Assembly: GCA_030550075.1 (NCBI GenBank)
Contig: JAUQQB010000150.1
Coordinates: 1 to 7,009 of the forward strand
DNA: 7,009 nucleotides
Source: Chloroflexota bacterium
GTDB lineage: Bacteria; Chloroflexota; Anaerolineae; Thermoflexales; Thermoflexaceae
Direction of reading: 5' to 3'
Positions 1 through 5,508 of this stretch are shown here, one piece after another; positions within the stretch are counted from its first letter, which is position 1; each line of letters begins with the position of its first letter. The notes under the pieces are model-generated. The model searched no databases. It worked only from the letters and a program-made list of their open reading frames with translations, and was not told where the DNA came from. A program made the translations under genes and the position numbers.

Positions 1-42
1 GGCGCCCCGCTCCGCCCCCAAAGCCCCCATGGGAAACGAACG

Positions 43-54
43 GCGTAAGTCCTA
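43..54. other. Short motif resembling an insertion-sequence end
   Basis: GCGTAAGTCCTA lies between the window edge and the bactofilin stop. From memory, similar strings (TAGGACTTACGC on the other strand) occur at ends of insertion elements in cyanobacteria and Chloroflexota. With no transposase or partner repeat in view, this is only a hint. No terminator for the bactofilin gene is visible in 1-76. Confidence 0.2.
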
Positions 55-76
55 TCATGCAATCGGTCTGCGGGGT

Positions 77-556
77 TTAGGCACCCTGCACATCCTCCCG
101 CGCCTTGAGGTCGATCACTCGCCTCTCTCGCTCGGCCGGCTCCGTGCGGGGGGCCTCCAGCATCGGAAATTCCGGCTCGGTACCAGGCATTACCGATTGG
201 CCCCGGAAGTATCCGCCTTCATCAATGACCAGGGAGCCCGCATTGATCTCCCCCCATACCTTCCCAGTGGAGAGGATCTCCACCCGGCCGGAGGCTTGAA
301 TTTTCCCGATGATCATGCCGGCCACCGAAACATTGGTGGCGCGCACCTCCGCCCGGACCCGCGCATTTTCCCCGATGATCAGGTTGCCGCTGATCTCCAT
401 CGAGCCTTCGAAGATGCCCTCCACCCGGATGGTGCCATCGCCCTGCAATATGCCTTTCATCACACAGGTCGGACCCAGCACAGTCTCCATTGGCGCGCCT
501 GGACTCACCGGTTTGGGCGCGGCTGGCACCTTCTCCGGTTTCGATCGTCCGAACAT
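77..556 (-). CDS. Bactofilin (polymer-forming cytoskeletal protein)
   Basis: The 159-residue product fits the bactofilin family (DUF583/PF04519). These small proteins self-assemble into nucleotide-independent filaments at the membrane and act in cell shape, polarity or envelope synthesis. A short charged and Pro-rich N-terminus (about 1-23) leads into the bactofilin core (about 24-123). The core has the regular beta-helix pattern of short hydrophobic strands separated by Gly turns: IRVEGIFEGSMEISG, IGENARVRAEVRATNVSVAG, GKIQASGRVEILSTGKVWGEI, then LVIDEGGYFRGQSVM. The C-terminal tail (about 124-159) is acidic/basic and probably disordered, as is common in the family. I chose the ATG at 556 because GAGGAGG (563-569) sits 6 nt upstream and a promoter lies just beyond. 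An in-frame start at 703 would place the promoter inside the gene. It is a single gene divergent from mobA. Family certain; exact cellular role unknown. Confidence 0.93.
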   Translation of the reverse strand: MFGRSKPEKVPAAPKPVSPGAPMETVLGPTCVMKGILQGDGTIRVEGIFEGSMEISGNLIIGENARVRAEVRATNVSVAGMIIGKIQASGRVEILSTGKVWGEINAGSLVIDEGGYFRGQSVMPGTEPEFPMLEAPRTEPAERERRVIDLKAREDVQGA

Positions 557-586
557 TGTTCGCCTCCTCACGAGTGAATATACTCT

Positions 587-616
587 ACTATAGAGAAAAC
601 CGTTCGGGTCTGTCAA
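587..616 (-). promoter_or_regulatory. Sigma70-type promoter of the bactofilin gene
   Basis: On the minus strand a perfect -35 box TTGACA (611-616) is followed after 18 bp by TATAGT (587-592). The predicted start of transcription is near 580, giving a leader of about 24 nt that includes the GAGGAGG site at 563-569. The -10 box is embedded in the dyad CTCTA-N3-TAGAG (583-595), which could bind a regulator. The spacer is one base longer than ideal. Confidence 0.7.
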
Positions 617-1039
617 AAGGGGTAGGATCCCAGCCGACTTCCCCCTCCCCATAGCCCCCTGGGCTGTAGGGAGAGGGAAGAAGGGGGGAGGGGTCCCTTT
701 CACCCTCTGAACAGAGAACCGGCTTTTCGCACACCCTCTTAGGCAATGGAGAATTCCGACCGTCCAATTGACCGAGGAAGGACGAACCGCCCTATTCCCC
801 TACCCCTTTTTACGGCTGAAGAGCTGTGGGAAGGTAAAAAGAGCTGAACCGGGACCGAAAAAGCTTCTGGCCCGGTCATCGAAAACCTCAGGTCATAGAA
901 GGTCGATAATGAACGCGCGCCCTTCTTTCCTCGCTCGATCCAGAGGGATATCCCGTATCGGGCAGGGTCCCAGATCTCCCCTGCTTTCGGGATCGTATGG
1001 CCATTGAAACGCCCGGGGTTCGGAAAGAAGGAGGGCGCT
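617..1039. other. Divergent intergenic region with several hairpins, no gene seen
   Basis: This stretch of about 420 bp separates the bactofilin (minus) from mobA (plus). Open frames across it lack ribosome binding sites and recognisable protein character. It contains the hairpin at 638-680, an 8-bp perfect inverted repeat CTTTTTAC/GTAAAAAG (806-813, 834-841), a stem pairing 10 of 12 bp at 848-859/865-876, the palindrome GGGATATCCC (945-954), CCCG-TAT-CGGG (952-962) and GCAGGG/CCCTGC (962-967, 979-984). A TTGACC at 768-773 could be a -35 box for plus-strand transcription, but no good -10 follows. The mobA promoter is therefore not identified. The cluster of stems could be a structured mobA leader. 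Confidence 0.5.
638..680. repeat. Imperfect 20-bp intergenic hairpin, REP-like
   Basis: Arms 638-657 and 661-680 are complementary at 17 of 20 positions around a 3-nt loop. The right arm contains GGGAGAGGG. It lies directly upstream of the bactofilin -35 box, in the gap shared with mobA. Its GAGAGGG/CCCTC composition resembles the hairpin at 2695-2731, so both may belong to a dispersed palindromic family. No T-run follows on either strand, so it is not an obvious terminator. Confidence 0.5.
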
Positions 1040-1627
1040 ATGTATAGCGTGGCCATCCTGGCCGGTGGTCAGAGCCGCCGGATGGGACGCAATAAAGCTT
1101 TCCTGGAGTGGAAGGGACGTCCGCTGATCGTTGATCTGGTGGAGCGCTTTCACTCGGTCTCTGACGATGTGATCCTCATTGCCCCGAACGTGAAGCCTTT
1201 TCAAACCCTCCGCGTCCGCCTGGTTTCAGATCCCTCGCCTCCAATTGGCCCTCTGGGAGGACTATGGGCGGGACTGCTAAGCGCCCGCCATGAGTGGGTT
1301 TTCGCCGCCGCCTGTGATATGCCCCTGCTGGATCCGCAAATGGCGCAATGGATGTTTGAACAACATGCAGGAGCGGACGCGGTCGTCCTGGTCGATGAGC
1401 AGGGGCGCCCCGAGCCGTTGCATGCCCTGTATCGGGTCTCCTGTCTCAATGCCATCGCTACGGCCCTGGCCTGCGGGCAACGGGCGATGATCGCCTTCTA
1501 TCCCGCCGTCCGGGTGCGCTATCTTTCGCCATCGCTGTGGCGCTCGCAGGACCCTGAAGGTCGTTCCTGGCGGAATATCAATACCCCGGAGGATTGGAGG
1601 CGGCTCCTGCGGGAGGCGGGGGGATGA
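1040..1627 (+). CDS. mobA: Molybdenum cofactor guanylyltransferase MobA
   Basis: The 195-residue cytoplasmic enzyme transfers GMP from GTP to molybdopterin-Mo, forming the guanine dinucleotide cofactor used by DMSO-reductase-family enzymes. The N-terminal nucleotide-binding signature LAGGQSRRMGRNK is at 7-19. GPLGGLWAGL (70-79) is the guanine-binding loop, CDMP (92-95) carries the metal-binding Asp93, PLHALY (126-131) follows, and the late family motif NINTPED is at 179-185. Length is normal for MobA. The ATG at 1040 was chosen over one at 1004 because AAGGAGGG (1028-1035) sits just upstream and the protein then starts, as usual, a few residues before the LAGG loop. It has no cofactor-biosynthesis neighbours in the window and converges with the ROK gene. 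The nearest alternative is another small-molecule nucleotidyltransferase such as a CTP-using MocA type, but NINTPED and the length favour MobA. Confidence 0.92.
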   Translation: MYSVAILAGGQSRRMGRNKAFLEWKGRPLIVDLVERFHSVSDDVILIAPNVKPFQTLRVRLVSDPSPPIGPLGGLWAGLLSARHEWVFAAACDMPLLDPQMAQWMFEQHAGADAVVLVDEQGRPEPLHALYRVSCLNAIATALACGQRAMIAFYPAVRVRYLSPSLWRSQDPEGRSWRNINTPEDWRRLLREAGG

Positions 1628-1629
1628 GC

Positions 1630-1668
1630 GGGCTGGGGACAGCGGCCTTTGCTCGCCGTTGCCGGCCC
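1630..1668. terminator. Hairpin between convergent genes, possible bidirectional terminator
   Basis: In the 46-bp gap between the mobA stop and the ROK stop, GGGCTGG (1630-1636) pairs with CCGGCCC (1662-1668), and CAGCGG (1640-1645) pairs with CCGTTG (1656-1661), including G-U wobbles. There is a 3-nt bulge and a 10-nt loop. The stem is strong and well placed for a shared terminator. Neither strand has a following T-run, so termination might need another factor. Confidence 0.5.
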
Positions 1669-1673
1669 GATGA

Positions 1674-2600
1674 TCAAAGCCGCATCCTCGCATACGCCAG
1701 CGCGCCCAGCAGTCCTACATCGTCTCCTAGGGCGGCCCGGACAATCGGCGTGATGTAATCGGGGGTCATGGCGCGCTCTCGAGCATAGGCGCGGATTTTT
1801 TCCAGGAACCAGTCTCCGGTCTTCATCACCCCACCGCCCAGGATGATCAGGGTGGGGTTGAAGATGTGCCAGAAGGTGGCGATTCCGACCCCCAGGTAAA
1901 ACGCCGCCCGATCCATAATGACGCTCGCGACCGGATCTCCCCGGGTGGCTGCCTCGGCCACATCGGCCGCTGTCACCGCCGGGGGATCCGGCCAGGGAAC
2001 CGGATCGCCCCGCGCCCACGCCTCCCGGGCCATTCGAGCAATGGCTGTCCCGGAAGCCATCGCCTCCAGACACCCAGTTTGCCCACAGCCGCAGCGCGGT
2101 CCGTTCCGGGCTTCCACCACGATATGTCCCAATTCCGCCCCCAACCCGTGAGCACCTTCCAGCAACATGCCATGAGTGATTACCCCACCCCCAATGCCCG
2201 TGCTGATGGTCAGATATACCAGATGCTCATGACCACGACCGGCTCCGTACTGCCATTCCCCCAGGGCCGCCAGGTTGGCATCGTTGCCGACGAAGCACGG
2301 CACGCGAAACTGCTCCCAGAGGCGATCCGCCAGGGGGACATTCTCCCATCCCAGGTTGGGCGCGGTAAGCACCACACCGGTGCGCGGATCCAACGGACCG
2401 GGAACGCCCACCCCCATAGCTTCCACCGATTCATCCGTCGGCCACACCTCCTGGATTGCGCTGATAATCCGGGCGATCACCGCCTCCACCCCCTCTTCCG
2501 GCCGGGTGGGGCAACCGACCCGGGCCAGAATCCGCCCATCCGCATCACATCGGGCGGCCCGGATGTTTGTCCCTCCAAGATCCACAGCGATGTAGCTCAT
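1674..2600 (-). CDS. ROK-family sugar kinase (glucokinase-like)
   Basis: The 308-residue protein belongs to the ROK (repressor, ORF, kinase) family and is the kinase type, since there is no N-terminal helix-turn-helix. It probably phosphorylates glucose or a related hexose with ATP in the cytoplasm. The phosphate-binding motif DLGGTN is at 7-12, and VGVPGPLDP follows near 64-72. NDAN (106-109) holds the catalytic Asp107. STGIGGG (133-139) is the second phosphate motif. The zinc site is assembled from the ELGH motif (His159) and CGCGQTGCLE (170-179). ILGGGV near the C-terminus is the adenosine motif. The ATG at 2600 has AGGAGG (2606-2611) 5 nt upstream and begins immediately before the DLGGTN strand; a start at 2660 would add 20 unconserved residues. 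The patatin gene is 213 bp upstream on the same strand. Substrate specificity (glucose, mannose, N-acetylated sugars) cannot be settled from sequence alone. Confidence 0.93.
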   Translation of the reverse strand: MSYIAVDLGGTNIRAARCDADGRILARVGCPTRPEEGVEAVIARIISAIQEVWPTDESVEAMGVGVPGPLDPRTGVVLTAPNLGWENVPLADRLWEQFRVPCFVGNDANLAALGEWQYGAGRGHEHLVYLTISTGIGGGVITHGMLLEGAHGLGAELGHIVVEARNGPRCGCGQTGCLEAMASGTAIARMAREAWARGDPVPWPDPPAVTAADVAEAATRGDPVASVIMDRAAFYLGVGIATFWHIFNPTLIILGGGVMKTGDWFLEKIRAYARERAMTPDYITPIVRAALGDDVGLLGALAYARMRL

Positions 2601-2694
2601 GAAGCCCTCCTGATCTCCCGCTGGGATTTGGACAAGCGCACCGCACACTTCCTTGCCCAAGCCTTCCCCTCATGCTGGGTAAGCCCTCTCCTCT

Positions 2695-2731
2695 CCCTCT
2701 CTCCACGGCCCCTCGGATCGCAGAGAGAGGG
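2695..2731. repeat. 9-bp perfect inverted repeat, REP-like
   Basis: CCCTCTCTC (2695-2703) and GAGAGAGGG (2723-2731) form a perfect stem with a 19-nt loop. The composition matches the hairpin at 638-680, suggesting members of one dispersed intergenic palindrome family. No T-run follows on either strand. Confidence 0.45.
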
Positions 2732-2775
2732 ATGTTACGCTTGGTGATAGGCCGGAGGTCTCTGACGTCCGACCA

Positions 2776-2810
2776 GCCCCGGGATGCCCACTTTCTCCCT
2801 ATCCTGGGGC
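2776..2810 (-). terminator. Hairpin just after the patatin gene, weak terminator candidate
   Basis: On the minus strand GCCCCAGGA pairs with TCCCGGGGC (8 of 9 pairs, one A-C mismatch) around a 17-nt loop, starting 3 bp after the patatin stop. The position suits a terminator of the GT4-patatin transcript, but there is no T-run, so the call rests on stem and position only. Confidence 0.3.
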
Positions 2811-2813
2811 CGC

Positions 2814-3767
2814 TCAGCCCTTCGGCGTCTTGAGATGAATGAGACGATAGCGACGCGGCGGGATATAACAACGGCCCCCACCGGGAACCGCCTGTGCAGC
2901 CAGCATCCGCAGGCCTTCTGCGGTTGCCTCGCAAACCTGATTCGGTCGAGGATCCTCCAGATAGCGCCGCATCGCCTCATATCCTGCCTCCAGCATCTGC
3001 GCGGTCTTCGAGAAATCCAGAAACGAGATCTCTCGAAAGGCCGTCAGGCAAATGTGATGGATCGTCACCGGCGATTGCAACGCGTCATATAAATCGTCGA
3101 GGGTCTGCTCGCTTAAGAGGGTCTGATAAGCGGTCATCGCGATCTCCACCAGCCCATGCCGCGGCGGGAGGACCTGGGGGCTGAAGCTCAGGTCGAGCAC
3201 ATACAGCTCCTCGGCGCCCTTCTCGATGGCGATGGTGATGGGCACCACAGCTACCACTCCCCCATCCACCAGCTGCATATTCCGAAAGCGCACCGGCGGA
3301 TGGATCACGGGGACGCTCGCACTGGCCAGGACCGCTTCCAACAACGGCGCGGAGGGATCCTCGCCAAAGAGAAAGAGGCGCTGCGTGCGCAAGTCCGCCG
3401 CGGTGACGTAGCAGGGCCGCCGAAGATCCCCGAAGGTGCGGATGCCGGGTGGAAGATGGGCTTGCAGAACCCGGCGCAACCCGGAGCTATCGAACAGGCT
3501 GTCCTGATGCTTCAAAATACGCCAGAGGATCGTGCAGAGATTGCCAGGATAGATGTCCGTGCGACGAACGCGGCGCCAAGCGGCCGCCAGGCGCTCCACG
3601 CCGTCCGGTGTCGGATCTACGGCGAAAGCCACCGCGTTGATGGCCCCCGCCGAGGTCCCGACCAGGAAATCCGGCTCAAGCCCGCGCTCCAGCAGTGCCT
3701 TCAAGGCACCCACATGAAGCGGGCCGCGGTTGCCGCCTCCGCTCAATACAAATGCCCGTCGCGTCAC
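2814..3767 (-). CDS. Patatin-like phospholipase (acyl hydrolase)
   Basis: The 317-residue protein has the patatin (PF01734) catalytic layout. The oxyanion loop is SGGGNRG (9-15), the nucleophile elbow GTSAG has Ser39, and VDGG carries Asp168 of the Ser-Asp dyad. ASASVPV (148-154) is also typical of the family. Such enzymes cleave acyl esters of phospholipids or other lipids. No signal peptide or membrane segment is evident, so it is probably cytoplasmic or peripherally membrane-bound. The catalytic domain starts almost at residue 1 and ends near residue 200; the remaining ~115 residues are an unassigned C-terminal part. I chose a GTG start at 3767: GAAGAGG lies 5 nt upstream, and the conserved RRAFVLSGGG strand follows at once. 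Upstream in-frame ATGs would overlap the GT4 gene. The GT4 gene ends 52 bp upstream, so the two are probably cotranscribed. Substrate unknown. Confidence 0.9.
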   Translation of the reverse strand: MTRRAFVLSGGGNRGPLHVGALKALLERGLEPDFLVGTSAGAINAVAFAVDPTPDGVERLAAAWRRVRRTDIYPGNLCTILWRILKHQDSLFDSSGLRRVLQAHLPPGIRTFGDLRRPCYVTAADLRTQRLFLFGEDPSAPLLEAVLASASVPVIHPPVRFRNMQLVDGGVVAVVPITIAIEKGAEELYVLDLSFSPQVLPPRHGLVEIAMTAYQTLLSEQTLDDLYDALQSPVTIHHICLTAFREISFLDFSKTAQMLEAGYEAMRRYLEDPRPNQVCEATAEGLRMLAAQAVPGGGRCYIPPRRYRLIHLKTPKG

Positions 3768-3819
3768 GTCTGCCTCTTCCAGGACCAGAGTTCTGATGAA
3801 ATCGCCATCGGTGATGCTT

Positions 3820-4998
3820 TCAGGAGACGCGCTGTCCTTCTCGCCGGGAACCGAAAGCGCTCCATAGCCTCTCGACGACCTCATACCAGCGCCGGGCGGC
3901 AGCCTCCCAGGTAAATGGACGGGCGCGCTCCTGACCCGCCGCTTGCAAGGCGGCCCGCCGCTCCGGATCTTCCAGCACGATGCGGAGCCCTCGCACAATG
4001 TCCTCCACGGACTCCGGGTCCACCTGCACTCCCGCTTCGCCCACTACCTCCGGTAACGAGGACGTCCGTGAGGCCACCACAGGGGTCCCGCAGGCCATCG
4101 CCTCCAGCGCGGGCAGGCCGAAGCCTTCATAGCGGGAAATCATCGCAAAGGCCAGGGCTGCGGAATAGAGAACCGGCAGGTCCTCATCCGCCACGAAGCC
4201 CAGCCAGTGAATTCGCTCGGCCAGCCCGGAACGACGAATGGCCTCGAAGGTCCCCTCCGCCTTCCATCCCTTCTCCCCCACGATCACCAGATGTCCATCT
4301 GGAAAGATCCCCTCCCGAACCAGCGCAGTGAAGGCCTCAATCAGGCGGGGATAGTTCTTGCGCGGCTGCACGGTTCCCACCGTGAGGATGAAAGGCCAGG
4401 GCCCCAGCCCGTAGCGCGCCCGGACCCGGGCCTGTTGCTCCGGGTCCTCCATCGGGCGGAAGTGGGGCTCGACCCCGCTGTAGAGCACCGTAACCCGCTC
4501 CGCAGGTACTCCCCAGAGGCGGACAAGATCCTGACGGGTGGATTCGGAGTCGGCCAGGATATGGGACGCCCGCCGCACCGCGCGTGGCACGTTCCGCCGG
4601 AGGTAGGCCACAAGGGGTTCTGGAAGCGTCTCCGGCATGATCTCGAAGGAGAGATCGTGCACGGTCAGCAGGGTCAGCCGTCCAGGGAGCGTAGGGGGAA
4701 GCAGAAAGTCGGGGGAATAGATGAGGTCCGCTGGTCCTGTGAAGGCCTCCAGCGGGATTGGCACGTGCAGTCGATGCCAGAGCCAGACCATTCCCCTCTC
4801 CGGTAAGGGAGCAGAGTGCAGGCGGACGTAAGGGACGTCCGCCCAGGTTGGGGGAAATCGGGCTGGACCCGCGTAGAACAGCGTGTAGCAATGCTCCGGG
4901 AACATCTTCAGGATCGCGCGGGTCAGCTCCCGGGCATAGCGCCCGATCCCTGCCCCTTGACGAACCGCGGCGGTGATGTCGATGAGGATGTGGGCCAT
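3820..4998 (-). CDS. GT4-family glycosyltransferase (mannosyltransferase-like)
   Basis: The 392-residue protein is a GT-B fold retaining glycosyltransferase of family 4, moving a sugar from a nucleotide donor to a lipid or glycan acceptor at the cytoplasmic face of the membrane. The N-terminal Rossmann domain begins with the Gly-rich acceptor loop GAGIGRYARELTRAIL (15-30), followed by TVHDLSFEIMPE (112-123) and ADSESTRQDL (149-158). The C-terminal donor domain starts around TVGTVQPRKNYPRLIEAF (206-223). It contains the E-x7-E signature EGFGLPALE (291-299), then MACGTPVV and SLPEVVGEAG, which bind the nucleotide sugar. Length and domain order are complete. The ATG at 4998 has a modest GAGGAA site and starts right at the first beta strand. 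An in-frame GTG at 5037 would extend the protein into the tandem repeat array and is disfavoured. The acceptor is unknown; the adjacent patatin hints at lipid or envelope work, but that is inference. Confidence 0.93.
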   Translation of the reverse strand: MAHILIDITAAVRQGAGIGRYARELTRAILKMFPEHCYTLFYAGPARFPPTWADVPYVRLHSAPLPERGMVWLWHRLHVPIPLEAFTGPADLIYSPDFLLPPTLPGRLTLLTVHDLSFEIMPETLPEPLVAYLRRNVPRAVRRASHILADSESTRQDLVRLWGVPAERVTVLYSGVEPHFRPMEDPEQQARVRARYGLGPWPFILTVGTVQPRKNYPRLIEAFTALVREGIFPDGHLVIVGEKGWKAEGTFEAIRRSGLAERIHWLGFVADEDLPVLYSAALAFAMISRYEGFGLPALEAMACGTPVVASRTSSLPEVVGEAGVQVDPESVEDIVRGLRIVLEDPERRAALQAAGQERARPFTWEAAARRWYEVVERLWSAFGSRREGQRVS

Positions 4999-5023
4999 CC
5001 CGTCGTTCCTCACTTTGGGAACA

Positions 5024-5052
5024 CTTATAACGGGCACTTCGCTTCGCTACAT
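5024..5052 (-). promoter_or_regulatory. Weak promoter candidate for the GT4 gene inside array unit 1
   Basis: On the minus strand TATAAG (5029 down to 5024) lies about 26 bp upstream of the GT4 start codon and could serve as a -10 box. The matching -35 position (5047-5052, ATGTAG) fits poorly. The equivalent site in units 2 and 3 reads CCTATGAC, so the TATAAG form is specific to the unit nearest the gene. Confidence 0.25.
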
Positions 5053-5186
5053 GTCCTGTTACGAATGGGGCTCTCTTCGTTCGTAGTAGGGCACGTGAGT
5101 GCCCCTTCGTTTTGTGAACACCTATGACGGGCACTTCGCTTCGCTTCGTGCCCTACTACAAACAAAGGGCTTTTCCTGTTCGTAGT

Positions 5187-5214
5187 CGGGCACGTCAGTG
5201 CCCGTTGTCTTTTT
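5187..5214 (+). terminator. Terminator-like hairpin of array unit 2
   Basis: CGGGCAC (5187-5193), loop GTCA and GTGCCCG (5198-5204) form a perfect 7-bp stem, followed by TTGTCTTTTT. This has the form of an intrinsic terminator on the plus strand. On the minus strand the T-run becomes an A-run ahead of the stem, so the signal is directional. Confidence 0.5.
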
Positions 5215-5284
5215 GTGAACACCTATGACGGGCACTCCGCTTCGCTCCGTGCTCGACTACAAACAGGGCTTTTCGTTCGTAGTA

Positions 5285-5311
5285 GGGCACGTCAGTGCCC
5301 GTCCTCTTTTT
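5285..5311 (+). terminator. Terminator-like hairpin of array unit 3
   Basis: GGGCAC (5285-5290), loop GTCA and GTGCCC (5295-5300) form a 6-bp stem followed by GTCCTCTTTTT. It is the same layout as in units 2 and 4. Here the base before the stem is A instead of C, which shortens it by one pair. Confidence 0.5.
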
Positions 5312-5379
5312 GGGAACGCCCGGAACGGGCACTTCGCTTCGTGCCCGACTACAAACAAAGGGCTTTTCCTGTTCGTAGT

Positions 5380-5407
5380 CGGGCACGTCAGTGCCCGTCC
5401 TCTTTTT
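5380..5407 (+). terminator. Terminator-like hairpin of array unit 4
   Basis: CGGGCAC (5380-5386), loop GTCA and GTGCCCG (5391-5397) are followed at once by TCCTCTTTTT. This is the best terminator shape in the array. Weaker versions exist in unit 1 (5089-5113, T-run interrupted by CG) and unit 5 (5481-5507, one G-U pair, tail TTCGCTTTT). Confidence 0.55.
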
Positions 5408-5508
5408 GGGAACGCCCGGAACGGGCACTCCGCTTCGCTCCGTGCCCTACTACAAACAAAGGGCTTTTCCTGTTCGTAGTCGGGCACGTGAGTGTCCGTT
5501 CGCTTTTC

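Larger units (their letters stand above)
2601..2813. other. Intergenic gap between patatin and ROK genes with two hairpins
   Basis: No gene is seen here. A perfect 9-bp inverted repeat CCCTCTCTC/GAGAGAGGG occupies 2695-2703 and 2723-2731. A second stem pairs 2776-2784 (GCCCCGGGA) with 2802-2810 (TCCTGGGGC), only 3 bp past the patatin stop. I find no convincing -35/-10 pair for the ROK gene on the minus strand, so it may be read through from the patatin gene or use a promoter I cannot recognise. Confidence 0.5.
5017..5508. repeat. Tandem array of five 96-101 bp structured repeat units
   Basis: Units run 5017-5113, 5114-5214, 5215-5311, 5312-5407 and 5408-5508 (97, 101, 97, 96 and 101 bp). Each opens with a GGGAAC or GTGAAC block, then CGGGCAC, a TTCGC-rich loop, GTGCCC(G/T)ACTAC, an A/T-rich spacer, CGTAGT(C/A)GGGCAC, GTCA or GTGA, GTGCCC and a T-rich tail. 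Units 2 to 5 are close copies; unit 1 is diverged in its middle. The four alternating GGGCAC/GTGCCC elements allow several exclusive foldings. In unit 4, for example, 5341-5352 pairs perfectly with 5375-5386 over 12 bp, while 5380-5386 can instead pair with 5391-5397. The array resembles an expanded REP/MITE-type element more than a gene. There are no CRISPR-like unique spacers: the whole unit is repeated. Confidence 0.92.

Noticed and set aside
29..577. Plus-strand open frame of 182 codons antisense to the bactofilin
   Set aside because: It lacks protein-family character and a ribosome binding site, and the opposite strand encodes a clear bactofilin over the same bases.
739..1056. Minus-strand open frame in the bactofilin-mobA gap
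   Set aside because: It begins inside the mobA coding start, has no ribosome binding site and its composition does not look like a protein; the stretch is better read as structured non-coding DNA.
3768..3998. N-terminal extension of the patatin protein
   Set aside because: It would overlap the end of the GT4 gene, and the GTG at 3767 with GAAGAGG upstream fits the family's usual start.
4207..4806. Plus-strand open frames antisense to the GT4 gene
   Set aside because: They are shadows of a complete GT4 glycosyltransferase with intact motifs.
5195..5487. Open reading frames on both strands through the tandem array, giving repetitive peptides with motifs such as CPTTN and VVGH
   Set aside because: Unit lengths of 96, 97 and 101 bp do not keep a frame, frames are open on both strands alike, no ribosome binding sites are present, and conservation follows base-pairing arms.
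5017..5508. CRISPR array
   Set aside because: The whole unit of about 97 bp is repeated with no unique spacers, repeats are too long, and no cas gene is nearby.
5017..5508. Integron attC sites or gene cassettes
   Set aside because: There are no cassette genes between units, no integrase is in view, and I do not recognise attC core sites at the unit ends.
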